Below are positions 1 through 6,051 of a stretch of DNA of 12,573 bases, piece after piece. The notes beneath the pieces were generated by a model. The model saw only the letters and a program-made list of their open reading frames with translations, did not search any database and was not told the origin of the DNA. This DNA comes from Bacillota bacterium (GTDB lineage Bacteria; Bacillota; Dethiobacteria; DTU022): assembly GCA_012510625.1 (NCBI GenBank), contig JAAZHP010000153.1, positions 1 to 12,573 of the forward strand. The letters run 5' to 3'. Each line of letters starts with the position of its first letter. Position 1 is the stretch's first letter. The translations under genes were made by a program, and so were the position numbers.

Positions 1-437
1 CCGGCGGCATAATAGACCCGTGCCGGGGACTGTGCCACGCCGAGACGGCTGTAAAGCAGGGCAGCGATGACCCCGTAAAAAACAAAAGCTACCAGGGCCA
101 TCCAGTTGTCGAGAGGGCCGGCGGTGAAAGGCGGAAAACCCAGAACCACCGGAACCAGCAGGAGCGGGCCGGCAATCCAGAGCAGAAGGCCGAGAATCGT
201 TCCGGCCAGGACAGCAGTATAAAGTCTCAACCGGCGCCCCCGGATAACTGCGGCATAGAGCAGGCCGCCCAGAGCGCCGAGGATCAACAGCGCGGCAAAA
301 CCGTAAAGCAGGCTGACCCTGGTTAAAAGAAGGCCCAGGGTTGGGAGCTGCCATGCCCCCCACAGGATTAGCGAGCCCGCCAGGGCTCCAATCATGCCGG
401 CCAGAATACCCCAGAAAAGATAACCGTAGCGGTTCAT
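1..437 (-). CDS. Partial multi-pass membrane protein, N-terminal part, unrecognised
   Basis: This reading frame starts at the ATG complementary to 435-437 and stays open to the left edge, giving about 145 residues with no stop. A good ribosome binding site (AAGGAGT) lies 8 bases before the ATG, which supports the start. The translation is very hydrophobic, with about four membrane helices: roughly residues 6-28, 38-62, 70-95 and 108-128. They are separated by short loops, one of which is basic (IRGRRLRLY, about 65-73). There is no signal-peptide cleavage pattern and no catalytic motif that I recognise. It lies downstream of the metallo-hydrolase gene on the same strand, but 316 bases and a hairpin separate them, so a shared transcript is doubtful. 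It could be a small integral membrane protein or the sensor part of a longer protein; the C-terminus is outside the window. Confidence 0.75.
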   Translation of the reverse strand, partial: MNRYGYLFWGILAGMIGALAGSLILWGAWQLPTLGLLLTRVSLLYGFAALLILGALGGLLYAAVIRGRRLRLYTAVLAGTILGLLLWIAGPLLLVPVVLGFPPFTAGPLDNWMALVAFVFYGVIAALLYSRLGVAQSPARVYYAA

Positions 438-549
438 TGTCCCAGACTCCTTTTGCCTGCCTTTTATTTAACTTTATTTTTTTCCAAAGGAAAATTTTTA
501 TCCCGGATAAGGCAGAGACGCCTTCCGAAATAGCGGAAGGCATTTAAAG

Positions 550-576
550 GTAGGGGCGGGCTTCCACGCCCGCCCG
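550..576 (+). repeat. GTAGGGGCGGGC palindromic repeat, copy 1
   Basis: The element begins GTAG and contains a perfect 8-bp stem, GGGCGGGC (554-561) and GCCCGCCC (568-575), with loop TTCCAC. The same motif recurs at 2153-2180, 2244-2270 and, inverted, at 6411-6435. This is a dispersed short palindromic element of the REP/MITE type lying between genes. Confidence 0.85.
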
Positions 577-673
577 AATTCCCCCCCTTTTCCAAAGAGG
601 GTTAGGGTATGGGGACACCGTGGGACGTACTTTTAGGTCCCGCTTGGGACACTAGGGATGTAAATAGAGAGCG

Positions 674-703
674 TTAAAAGTAGAGCTGTCCGTGGGGCAG
701 CTC
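674..703 (-). terminator. Probable rho-independent terminator of the metallo-hydrolase gene
   Basis: Read on the minus strand there is a 9-bp stem, GAGCTGCCC pairing with GGACAGCTC through one G-U wobble, with a 3-base loop. It is followed by TACTTTTAA. It lies about 50 bases after the stop codon of the hydrolase gene at 754. The U-tract is short and interrupted, so efficiency is uncertain. Confidence 0.45.
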
Positions 704-753
704 ACTTCAATTGAAAAGAAGAAAAGCAGTTTGCATCCCGAAAGCAGCTGCGC

Positions 754-1449
754 TTACCCGAAAAACATGCGCTGCACCAGGTCGAAATTGCGGCGGATGT
801 TTTCCGCTCCCCTGACCGGGCCCATGTGACCGGGCAGAAGAAGCTCTACTTCGTCCAGGCAGGCCAGGGAGGCGATGCTGCGGCCCAGGGCTGCAAAATC
901 TCCGCCGGGGAGATCGGAGCGTCCAATGCTGCTGTCGAAAACCGTATCCCCGGTGATAAGCGCTTTCTCCCCGGGGAAGTAGAAGCAGAGCGAGCCCGGC
1001 GAGTGGCCGGGGGTATGCAGAACCCGTATGGTGTCGGCGGCCTTTTCCGGCAGGCCCAGGTTCAACTCGCCCTCCTGGAGGTAGAAATCGGGCGCAAGCG
1101 GCGGCGCCTTCGACAAGCCCGCAGCGGCAAGGCGCTGCTCCAGGCCTTCCAAAAAGAAGGCATCCTCGAGGTGAATGGCCAGCCGGGCGCCGCTATGTTC
1201 GCGGATCAACCCCGCCGCTTCCACATGATCGGGATGCCCGTGCGTGCATAATATGATTTCAATCTCTTCGAGTTTGATCCCGTCGCCGGAAATAGATCCG
1301 GTTAGAATATCAAAACACCTTTCCCTGGTTTCATTCAAGATATGGCCGGGATCGATGAGCACTGTTTTCTCCCCGCGGTATATGTAGCTGTTGCAATTAT
1401 TACCGTATCCCTGCCAGAAATAGGCATAAAATCGGTCGCTTAGCCGCAT
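754..1449 (-). CDS. Metallo-beta-lactamase-fold hydrolase, glyoxalase II-like
   Basis: This 231-residue soluble protein carries the complete zinc-binding set of the metallo-beta-lactamase fold. It has THGHPDH (69-75, the HxHxDH motif), a third ligand in HTPGHSPGS (His149), the bridging Asp in TGDTVF (Asp168) and a last His in LLPGHMGP (His208). An Asp in LIDPGH (about 33) ends the first strand, as usual. The length and motif spacing suit small glyoxalase II-like hydrolases, which act on thioesters or related substrates, but nothing in the sequence fixes the substrate. The ATG has a strong GGAGGAAATAAT ribosome binding site. The gene is divergent from the unrecognised gene at 1514, with only about 64 bases between starts, so the two may share a control region. 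It ends in TAA and is followed by a hairpin. Confidence 0.9.
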   Translation of the reverse strand: MRLSDRFYAYFWQGYGNNCNSYIYRGEKTVLIDPGHILNETRERCFDILTGSISGDGIKLEEIEIILCTHGHPDHVEAAGLIREHSGARLAIHLEDAFFLEGLEQRLAAAGLSKAPPLAPDFYLQEGELNLGLPEKAADTIRVLHTPGHSPGSLCFYFPGEKALITGDTVFDSSIGRSDLPGGDFAALGRSIASLACLDEVELLLPGHMGPVRGAENIRRNFDLVQRMFFG

Positions 1450-1480
1450 ATTATTTCCTCCATAGCATCAATTTTAACAA

Positions 1481-1492
1481 TATGATATCATA
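1481..1492. promoter_or_regulatory. Palindrome TATGATATCATA between divergent genes
   Basis: This perfect 12-base palindrome lies in the short gap between the divergent starts at 1449 and 1514. Each half reads TATGAT, a 5-of-6 match to the -10 consensus, so it could serve as overlapping -10 boxes for both genes, or as an operator. Leader lengths would be plausible both ways (about 20-30 bases). I find no good -35 box for either direction, so the call is tentative. Confidence 0.3.
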
Positions 1493-1513
1493 CCTAGCGG
1501 GGTGAAGAAAAGA

Positions 1514-2089
1514 ATGGGTAAAATTAAATCGGCCCGGGAGCTGGCCATGGAAAGAACCGCCAACCTGGAAGAGATGATAGAAATTGCCAAAGCAGGGCCC
1601 GCATTGGAGGATGAGCCCTATATTAAAGCCTCATCGCTGCTGGCTGACTCATTTGTAAAAAAAGAGGCAAAGCTGGATAAAGTTATCGAAACATTCGGGC
1701 GCTACCCTGCCGGTGCCCGGGAAGCAGCAATCAGGATATTTTTGGAGAAGATCATAGCCGGAATGGATTTCAACAGCTACGAGGAAGCGGTTGCTGCTTA
1801 TCGTCATTACCGCCCCGGAGAAAAAGAGAGGCTGGTCAAAAAAATTGAAGAGATTGGCCGCGGTTACCGTGAACAGGTCCGGGAGATGCGAAGCCTGGCA
1901 GAATCAGGACAATGCCGGGAGCAGCTTCTGGATCACCTGTATCAGGAAGGTATCAGCGGCACGGCCCTGGCCGGAGTCAACCTGGAGCGCTCTCCCTGGT
2001 GGAAGGAGCAGCGGGATCGCCTTGCCGCAGCCCGGGCCTCCGAGCTGGCCCCCTTGAAAAAACAGCTGCTTTCATCGCTCAAACAATAA
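1514..2089 (+). CDS. Hypothetical charged helical protein
   Basis: This gene encodes 191 residues if started at the ATG at 1514. An in-frame GTG at 1502 would add four residues, but that GTG sits inside the likely ribosome binding site GGGGTGA (1499-1505), which is correctly spaced for the ATG, so I prefer 1514. The protein is rich in Glu, Lys, Arg and Ala and should be almost wholly alpha-helical. There is no signal peptide, membrane segment or Cys-rich site. A Tyr/Arg/His-rich stretch (AAYRHYRPGEKERL) lies near the middle, and a run of basic and acidic heptads follows, so coiled-coil pairing is possible. Codon use resembles that of its neighbours, so it is probably a real gene. I do not recognise the family. 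It stands alone on the plus strand between two minus-strand genes and ends in TAA. Confidence 0.75.
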   Translation: MGKIKSARELAMERTANLEEMIEIAKAGPALEDEPYIKASSLLADSFVKKEAKLDKVIETFGRYPAGAREAAIRIFLEKIIAGMDFNSYEEAVAAYRHYRPGEKERLVKKIEEIGRGYREQVREMRSLAESGQCREQLLDHLYQEGISGTALAGVNLERSPWWKEQRDRLAAARASELAPLKKQLLSSLKQ

Positions 2090-2129
2090 CAGATATGGTG
2101 GGCCGAGCAAAATCCCCCTAGACAAAAAA

Positions 2130-2145
2130 AGATGCCCAGAATGAC
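2130..2145. repeat. Fragment of a dispersed repeat ending in CAGAATGAC
   Basis: The bases GATGCCCAGAATGAC, followed by an A-run, sit directly before the GTAGGGGCGGGC repeat. They resemble the tail of a repeat common in bacterial genomes (GTCATTCTGAGCG...AGAATCT, here inverted). A less degraded relative is at 6197-6222. The identification rests on recalled motif similarity. Confidence 0.35.
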
Positions 2146-2152
2146 AAAAAAC

Positions 2153-2180
2153 GTAGGGGCGGGCTTCCATGCCCGCCCGC
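2153..2180 (+). repeat. GTAGGGGCGGGC palindromic repeat, copy 2
   Basis: A perfect 8-bp stem GGGCGGGC (2157-2164) and GCCCGCCC (2171-2178) encloses loop TTCCAT. Similarity to the inverted copy at 6411-6435 continues beyond the hairpin: both carry CGGGATTCC and then CCGCC shortly downstream. The mobile unit may therefore reach to about 2210. Confidence 0.85.
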
Positions 2181-2243
2181 CGGGATTCCGCCCCCGCCCG
2201 ACACTGGCTTGCGTGTCTCCGCGAGAGCCTGTTGCATGCAGCC

Positions 2244-2270
2244 GTAGGGGCGGGCTTCCACGCCCGCCCG
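2244..2270 (+). repeat. GTAGGGGCGGGC palindromic repeat, copy 3
   Basis: This is the same element as at 550-576, with identical stem arms (2248-2255 and 2262-2269) and loop TTCCAC. It lies 91 bases after copy 2 in the same orientation, in the spacer between the convergent genes ending at 2089 and 2361. Confidence 0.85.
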
Positions 2271-2294
2271 CATCGTCCCTTTGACTCAACCGGT

Positions 2295-2333
2295 AAAAAA
2301 AGGTGGCTGGCGTCAAATGAGCCAACCATCTTT
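2295..2333 (-). terminator. Rho-independent terminator after the methyl-THF methyltransferase gene
   Basis: On the minus strand a 13-bp stem forms between 2321-2333 and 2299-2311 with one mismatch and one wobble. Its core is GGTTGGC/GCCAGCC and the loop is 9 bases. A run of seven T follows (2301-2295). It lies about 28 bases after the TAG stop at 2361. The plus-strand version has a weaker T-tract but could also stop transcripts from the gene ending at 2089. Confidence 0.7.
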
Positions 2334-2360
2334 GCTTTTCTGCTTCCCCCGTACTTCTGT

Positions 2361-3164
2361 CTACTCTTTCAGAATACCCTTGCGGTAAGCCTTCAAGTAA
2401 TTGGCGCAGTATGGATCGCGGTTCAGAAGCGCCTCGGTGGCATAAACAAGAGCCATCATTCTCTTGTCTTCCGGGTCAAGGATGACCGCATCGAGACCGT
2501 AAGTGGTGCAGACCACCATGTAAGCCTGGTTGAGCAGCTTCCTTTCAGGCAGCCCGAAGGAGATATTGCTCAGCCCGCAGATGAAATGCACCCCGGGGAA
2601 GCGCTCCCGCACCAGGCGAATCGTTTCCGCGGCAGAAAGCCCGTTCTTGCTATCCACACTGATGGGCTGGATCAAAGGGTCAACATAGATATCATCATAG
2701 CTGACTCCCTTGGCAGCCAGACTTTCGATAAGCCTGGCGGCAATTTCAAAGCGGGTAGCCGCGTCCGGCGGGATGCCGGATTCATCGTCCATGGTAAGAA
2801 CGACAATCTTGCAGCCGTACTTTACCACCAGCGGCTCGAGAGCATCGTAACGCTCCTTCTCTCCGGTGATGGAGTTCAGCATCGCCGTGCCCTGATGCAC
2901 TTTAAGCGCCGCCTCCACGGCGGCCGGGTTGGGGCTGTCGATGCAAAGAGGCAGGCCGCCAAGTTCATCCTGGACTACCTGGACCAGCCAGCTTAACAGC
3001 TCGGGCTCATTATGGACAAAAGTGCCACAGTTCACGTCGATATAATGCGCCCCGGCTTCGTGCTGCCGGCGAGCCAGCCGGCGGATGAACGCCTCATCCT
3101 TTGCGGTGACTGCTTCTTTGACTGCTTTCCGACTTGTATTGATCTTTTCTCCCACAATTAACAT
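2361..3164 (-). CDS. Methyltetrahydrofolate:corrinoid methyltransferase (AcsE/MtgA-like)
   Basis: This 267-residue protein has the pterin-binding TIM-barrel pattern of AcsE, MtgA and the MetH folate domain. Residues match the known folate-contact set: CIDSPNP (Asp76), LNSITGE (Asn97), VDPLIQP (Asp162) and GLSNISFGLP (Asn200). These lie at almost the same numbers as in the Moorella enzyme. It should transfer a methyl group between N5 of methyl-THF and the cobalt of a corrinoid protein in the cytoplasm. The length equals that of free-standing AcsE/MtgA enzymes. No acs genes of the CO dehydrogenase cluster are adjacent, whereas two MttB/corrinoid pairs lie 5 kb away on the same strand. A role in accepting methyl groups from those corrinoid proteins (MtgA type) is therefore at least as likely as a role in acetyl-CoA synthesis. 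The ATG follows AGGTG at good spacing, and the stop is TAG. Confidence 0.9.
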   Translation of the reverse strand: MLIVGEKINTSRKAVKEAVTAKDEAFIRRLARRQHEAGAHYIDVNCGTFVHNEPELLSWLVQVVQDELGGLPLCIDSPNPAAVEAALKVHQGTAMLNSITGEKERYDALEPLVVKYGCKIVVLTMDDESGIPPDAATRFEIAARLIESLAAKGVSYDDIYVDPLIQPISVDSKNGLSAAETIRLVRERFPGVHFICGLSNISFGLPERKLLNQAYMVVCTTYGLDAVILDPEDKRMMALVYATEALLNRDPYCANYLKAYRKGILKE

Positions 3165-3210
3165 GGATCTTTACACCTGCCCTTTGCTGATTAAATATGT
3201 TGTGAATATA

Positions 3211-3239
3211 ATAACATACAGGTTAAACTTTCGCTACAA
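3211..3239 (-). promoter_or_regulatory. Possible promoter of the methyl-THF methyltransferase gene
   Basis: On the minus strand TTGTAG (3239-3234) and TGTTAT (3216-3211) are 17 bases apart, about 50 bases before the ATG at 3164. Each box matches the sigma-A consensus only moderately (3-4 of 6), but the region is AT-rich compared with its surroundings. Confidence 0.3.
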
Positions 3240-3325
3240 CAAGCATAAATCCTTTTTTCAGGAACAAAGTTTGAATAGAGCCCGCCCCTCCCCCGGCTTT
3301 TAGAGCAGGAATTATAAATCCCGCC

Positions 3326-3358
3326 GCAGCGGAAATATGGAAGATGCCGGACCGCTGC
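3326..3358. other. Inverted repeat in the spacer 3165-3423
   Basis: The 7-base arms GCAGCGG (3326-3332) and CCGCTGC (3352-3358) are separated by 19 bases. The 259-base spacer has no other clear content. The minus-strand frame across it (62 codons) has no ribosome binding site and no protein-like character. No T-tract follows the repeat, so I do not call it a terminator. Confidence 0.3.
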
Positions 3359-3423
3359 ATCTGCTGCTTCCAGAAGCAAAACTGTGCTACTGACGGATTT
3401 GATGCCTGTTTTTTCCTTCCCCC

Positions 3424-3678
3424 TTAATCAACAAGCCGGAAGACGCGGTCGCCTTCCCTGACCTTGTCAATTACTTTCAAACCAATGAGGTCACCCGGCT
3501 GTGCCGAGGTGATATTCTTATGTTCTACCTGCATGGAGCCGATCTCCTGGGTGAATTCGGTTTTAGGTCCTACTATGGTAATCCTTTCCCCCACATTCAC
3601 GGGAGCGGACAGCTCGATTATGGCTACAGAGATTTTGCTGTAATAATGCCTGACACGGCCAATTTCTTCGCGGGACAT
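3424..3678 (-). CDS. Small EF-Tu domain-II-like protein (translation elongation factor-like)
   Basis: The gene encodes 84 residues from the ATG complementary to 3676-3678, which has AGGGGTG 9 bases upstream. A longer frame from a TTG at 3711 would run across that ribosome binding site, so I reject it. The protein reads as a single beta-barrel: IGRVRHYYSKISVAIIEL (6-23), PVNVGERITIVG (27-38), then TQEIGSMQVEHKNITSAQPGD (43-63) and IGLKVIDKVREGDRVFRL (65-82). This follows the pattern of domain II of translational GTPases (EF-Tu, IF2) without any G domain or Walker motif. Stand-alone proteins of this length are known as elongation-factor-like proteins of unknown role. An RNA- or protein-binding function would be a guess. 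It is divergent from the DUF2512 gene, with a 179-base gap, and ends in TAA. Confidence 0.85.
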   Translation of the reverse strand: MSREEIGRVRHYYSKISVAIIELSAPVNVGERITIVGPKTEFTQEIGSMQVEHKNITSAQPGDLIGLKVIDKVREGDRVFRLVD

Positions 3679-3857
3679 GGCGAGGACACCCCTTTCAAAG
3701 GTATTGTGCAAATATTATTCTACATATGCCATTTTTATCCTGCCTTGAAGCAAAATAATATATATAGTGGACGGATAAGCCGGAAAAATACTGGTTATTT
3801 TGTGCATGATTGCCGCTTTTCCAGGGAAAAGTATTGATTAAGAAAGGGGGTGAACCC

Positions 3858-4325
3858 TTGGAACATATCAGGCCGTTGATAATTAAGTTTATTTATACCG
3901 CCGCGATTACGATGATCTTTCTCAGCTATCTCCTCATCCCTGCAGTACCCATGGGCAGCTCCCTGGTTATTGCCCTGGTTGTCACCCTGGTGCTCTATTT
4001 TGTCGGTGATCGCTACCTGCTGCCCCGTTTCGGCGCGCTGCCCACCGCGATTGCCAATTTTATTGTAGCCGCCGTGATCCTGATGCTGGCGGGACCTTTT
4101 GTGCGCGAGGATATCGGCACCGGCGCTGTTTTGGCCACTGCCGCCGTAATCGGGGTGGCAGAGTGGGTTTTCTTCCGTTATGTCCGCGGTGAAATTGGGG
4201 CTGTTTCAGAAACCGAAAATATGGCCTCTAAGCCAGAATTTTTCGGGGGCGATGATTCGCCGCCGGAAATCGATGACAGTGGTTCCGGCCGCAGCGAAGA
4301 GCACGAAGAAAGACCGGAACAGTAA
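3858..4325 (+). CDS. DUF2512 (YndM-like) membrane protein
   Basis: I start this gene at TTG 3858, where AAAGGGGGTGA sits at proper spacing and the N-terminus reads MEHIRPLIIKF, as usual for this family. An upstream in-frame TTG at 3810 has no ribosome binding site. The 155 residues form four hydrophobic helices (about 7-27, 32-50, 61-80 and 84-105). The family-like segment YFVGDRYLLPRFG lies between helices 2 and 3, and a hydrophilic acidic tail rich in Ser, Glu, Asp and Gly runs from about 117 to the end. It is an integral cytoplasmic-membrane protein of unknown function. The family occurs mainly in spore-forming Firmicutes, which supports the taxonomic inference. The acidic tail is longer than I would expect. 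It precedes the terpene synthase gene by 122 bases, with a hairpin between them. Confidence 0.8.
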   Translation: MEHIRPLIIKFIYTAAITMIFLSYLLIPAVPMGSSLVIALVVTLVLYFVGDRYLLPRFGALPTAIANFIVAAVILMLAGPFVREDIGTGAVLATAAVIGVAEWVFFRYVRGEIGAVSETENMASKPEFFGGDDSPPEIDDSGSGRSEEHEERPEQ

Positions 4326-4333
4326 AATGGACT

Positions 4334-4405
4334 ATGCAAGATTTTTTCATTGGCCGCATCACTGCCGGTGCGGCCATTTACTTCTTTCTTTCGGTTGTGA
4401 AATAA
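4334..4405 (+). CDS. Candidate 23-residue hydrophobic peptide
   Basis: An ATG 8 bases after the DUF2512 stop opens a frame of 23 codons reading MQDFFIGRITAGAAIYFFLS and ending VVK, then TAA. It would be a single short membrane helix. There is no good ribosome binding site and the frame contains the inverted repeat at 4351-4376, so it may only be the terminator region. It is listed because the composition is more peptide-like than expected by chance. Confidence 0.18.
   Translation: MQDFFIGRITAGAAIYFFLSVVK
4351..4392 (+). terminator. Probable terminator after the DUF2512 gene
   Basis: Perfect 8-bp arms TGGCCGCA (4351-4358) and TGCGGCCA (4369-4376) with a 10-base loop are followed by the T-rich stretch TTTACTTCTTTCTTTC. 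It sits 25 bases after the DUF2512 stop. The T-tract is interrupted, so partial read-through into the terpene synthase gene is possible. Confidence 0.5.
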
Positions 4406-4447
4406 AGCCGCTTGTGGGCGAAAAAATCAATGGAAGAGTGAATCCGC

Positions 4448-5551
4448 ATGATTGAAGAATCAGGACAGGGCCAGCTGCTCGAAGCAGTACGTTTTTTTCC
4501 TGAACTCATATTAACCCGCTTTCTCACCGGAGTGCTCCCCCAGGTCTCACGGGAGCTTCGCCGTTGGGAGCAGCGGCTTACTGTTTATGCCGACTGGCCG
4601 CTTCTTCAGCAGGCCCTGGCCAGCCTCTCCCGGAAGCGATTTCATGCGCAGGGAGGAAGCTTCTTCGCCCTTTACAATTTCAGCCCCCGCTATTCCAGGA
4701 AATTGGTCTCTCTCATTGTGGCGCTGCAGACAATCAGCGATTACCTGGATAATCTCTGCGACCGCGGGGGTGTCTATGATGAAGCCGCTTTCCGCTGTCT
4801 CCACCAGGCCATGACGGCGGCGCTGACCCGCGGCCCCATCAGGAAACGGGATTATTACCGCTTTTATCCCCTCAAGAATGACGGGGGATACCTCGATGCG
4901 CTCGTTTCAGAGTGCCGGGAGTGCATCGGTTCGCTTCCTGCCTACCCGGTAGTAGAGCAGGAGATCCTAAGGCTGATCTCACTGTATAACGACCTGCAGG
5001 TTTACAAGCATCTTAACCCGGCGGTGCGCGGCAGCCGGTTAAAACGCTGGTTCAGGGAAAAAGCTGCGCCGTCAAACCCCCCGCTGCACTTTTGGGAATA
5101 CGCCGCCGCCAGCGGTTCCACACTGGCTGTTTTCGCCCTCTGCGCACTGGCCGCATCAGCTGAAACCTCAATAGAAGATGCAAAGAAACTGGTTGAAGTT
5201 TATTTTCCCTGGGTTTGCGGTCTCCATATCCTGCTCGATTACTGGATTGATCAGGAGGAAGACCGCCGGGAAGGAGATTACAACTTTGTTTCCTGCTACC
5301 CCTCTCCCAAGGCCGCGGTTGATAGGCTGCATCTCTTCCTGCAAAGATCGCTGCAAGGCGCAGCCGGGCTGCCTCGCTCCTCCTTTCACCGCTCTGTTGT
5401 GAGGGGATTGCTGGCGGTATATCTATCCGATCCCAAGGTGAAGCTTTTGGGTTTGCAGAAGGAGGCCTCTTCGCTGATCCACGCCGGAGGAACCGAGGCC
5501 AGGCTGTATTACCGTCTTTGCCTGCTCCTGCGCAGGCTGGAAATTCTTTAA
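4448..5551 (+). CDS. ytpB: YtpB-like large terpene synthase (DUF2600)
   Basis: The 367-residue protein carries both signatures of the YtpB family: SDYLDNLCDR (97-106), the aspartate-rich Mg-binding motif, and a second acidic motif DYWIDQEEDRREGDYNF (264-280). In Bacillus, YtpB cyclises heptaprenyl diphosphate (C35) to tetraprenyl-beta-curcumene, a sesquarterpene precursor; the length here is as expected. Substrate length here is inferred from homology only. The fold should be all-helical and soluble or membrane-associated; no transmembrane segment is needed to explain the hydrophobic stretch at about 222-237. The ATG has only a weak upstream GGAAGAG, so initiation may be modest. A polyprenyl diphosphate synthase that could make its substrate is encoded 1.3 kb away on the other strand. 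No squalene-hopene-type cyclase, which would take the product further, is in the window. Stop TAA, then a strong hairpin. Confidence 0.88.
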   Translation: MIEESGQGQLLEAVRFFPELILTRFLTGVLPQVSRELRRWEQRLTVYADWPLLQQALASLSRKRFHAQGGSFFALYNFSPRYSRKLVSLIVALQTISDYLDNLCDRGGVYDEAAFRCLHQAMTAALTRGPIRKRDYYRFYPLKNDGGYLDALVSECRECIGSLPAYPVVEQEILRLISLYNDLQVYKHLNPAVRGSRLKRWFREKAAPSNPPLHFWEYAAASGSTLAVFALCALAASAETSIEDAKKLVEVYFPWVCGLHILLDYWIDQEEDRREGDYNFVSCYPSPKAAVDRLHLFLQRSLQGAAGLPRSSFHRSVVRGLLAVYLSDPKVKLLGLQKEASSLIHAGGTEARLYYRLCLLLRRLEIL

Positions 5552-5572
5552 TTAAGTTTTTACTGAAAATTA

Positions 5573-5607
5573 GAAGGGGGCACGGGAATCTGCCCCGCGC
5601 CCCCTTC
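5573..5607. terminator. Strong hairpin between convergent genes, likely bidirectional terminator
   Basis: Arms GAAGGGGGCACGGG (5573-5586) and CCCGCGCCCCCTTC (5594-5607) pair over 14 positions with one mismatch or wobble and a 7-base loop. It lies 21 bases after the terpene synthase stop and 12 bases after the thioesterase stop on the other strand. The minus-strand exit (TAATTTTC) is more T-rich than the plus-strand exit, so it probably serves the thioesterase gene best. Confidence 0.6.
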
Positions 5608-5619
5608 TCCCACTCTCCC

Positions 5620-6051
5620 CTATCCCTCTTTCTCTATATCCCGGATGTGGGCGTTAATTTTTTCCTTGAAAAATCGCGGTATAGGCTCAGGTTTGCGAGT
5701 AGTATAATCTACAAAAACATAAACCAGTTTCCCCTCGGCGACCAGGGCTTTTTCTTTGTACAGAGCGCCGTAGATTGTCATGCTGGTCTTCCCTATATCC
5801 ACACCGGTAATGTGAATATCAACAACATCGTCGAGATAACAGGGCGCTTTGTAATCAAAAGATACGTGCGCAATCACCGCATCGACGTTCTGATCCAGCA
5901 AACTCCGCCAATCGATGCCCAGGGCATCGGTAAAGTCGGGAAGAGCGATCGAATCAAACCATTTTATATAATTGGTAAAAAAGACGGCACGCGAGAGGTC
6001 GGTATCATAATAGCGAACCTTTACTGGCACTGAGAATATGGATTCTTTCAT
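5620..6051 (-). CDS. Hotdog-fold acyl-CoA thioesterase, 4HBT/YbgC family
   Basis: This 143-residue protein has the single-hotdog pattern of 4-hydroxybenzoyl-CoA-type thioesterases. The N-terminal strand VKVRYYDTDLS (10-20) contains the expected acidic catalytic residue (Asp16). It is followed by FFTNYIKWFD (24-33), the start of the long hotdog helix. A later FDYKAPCYLDDVVDIHITG segment and a final strand GKLVYVFVDYTTRKP complete the fold. Members hydrolyse acyl-CoA or acyl-carrier thioesters and act as dimers or tetramers in the cytoplasm; the acyl group cannot be told from sequence. The ATG follows GGAGG at 9-base spacing. Upstream is a long AT-rich stretch that probably holds its own promoter, and downstream is the hairpin at 5573. 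Stop TAG. It could serve fatty-acid turnover; a link to the terpene genes on either side is only positional. Confidence 0.87.
   Translation of the reverse strand: MKESIFSVPVKVRYYDTDLSRAVFFTNYIKWFDSIALPDFTDALGIDWRSLLDQNVDAVIAHVSFDYKAPCYLDDVVDIHITGVDIGKTSMTIYGALYKEKALVAEGKLVYVFVDYTTRKPEPIPRFFKEKINAHIRDIEKEG

Larger units (their letters stand above)
438..753. other. Non-coding spacer with several inverted repeats
   Basis: No credible gene is seen in these 316 bases; the short plus-strand frame at 341-547 is a shadow of the membrane-protein gene. The spacer holds a 13-base inverted repeat TTATCC-c-GGATAA (498-510), a perfect 8-bp hairpin GCCTTCCG/CGGAAGGC (520-541), the GTAGGGGCGGGC repeat (550-576), a C-run followed by TTTTCCAAAGAGGG (about 584-602), a GGGAC/GTCCC hairpin (622-641) and a terminator-like hairpin (683-703). 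The first two lie upstream of the membrane-protein gene and could be part of its leader or control region. I see no clear promoter. Confidence 0.5.

Noticed and set aside
2153..2270. CRISPR array formed by repeated GC-rich units
   Set aside because: Only two units here, self-complementary, with a single 63-base gap and further copies kilobases away; this fits dispersed palindromic repeats, not an array.
2169..2996. Plus-strand open frame of 275 codons crossing the repeats and the methyl-THF methyltransferase
   Set aside because: It begins inside a repeat and runs antisense to a gene with complete catalytic motifs; it is a by-product of GC-rich codon use.
3326..3358. Terminator or structured RNA at the GCAGCGG/CCGCTGC inverted repeat
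   Set aside because: The arms are short, the loop is 19 bases and no T-tract follows on either strand.
3191..3379. Minus-strand frame of 62 codons in the spacer 3165-3423
   Set aside because: No ribosome binding site, overlaps the likely promoter of the methyltransferase gene and has an atypical composition.
5518..6033. Plus-strand frame of 171 codons overlapping the terpene synthase end and opposite the thioesterase
   Set aside because: It runs through the terminator hairpin and antisense to a convincing hotdog thioesterase gene.
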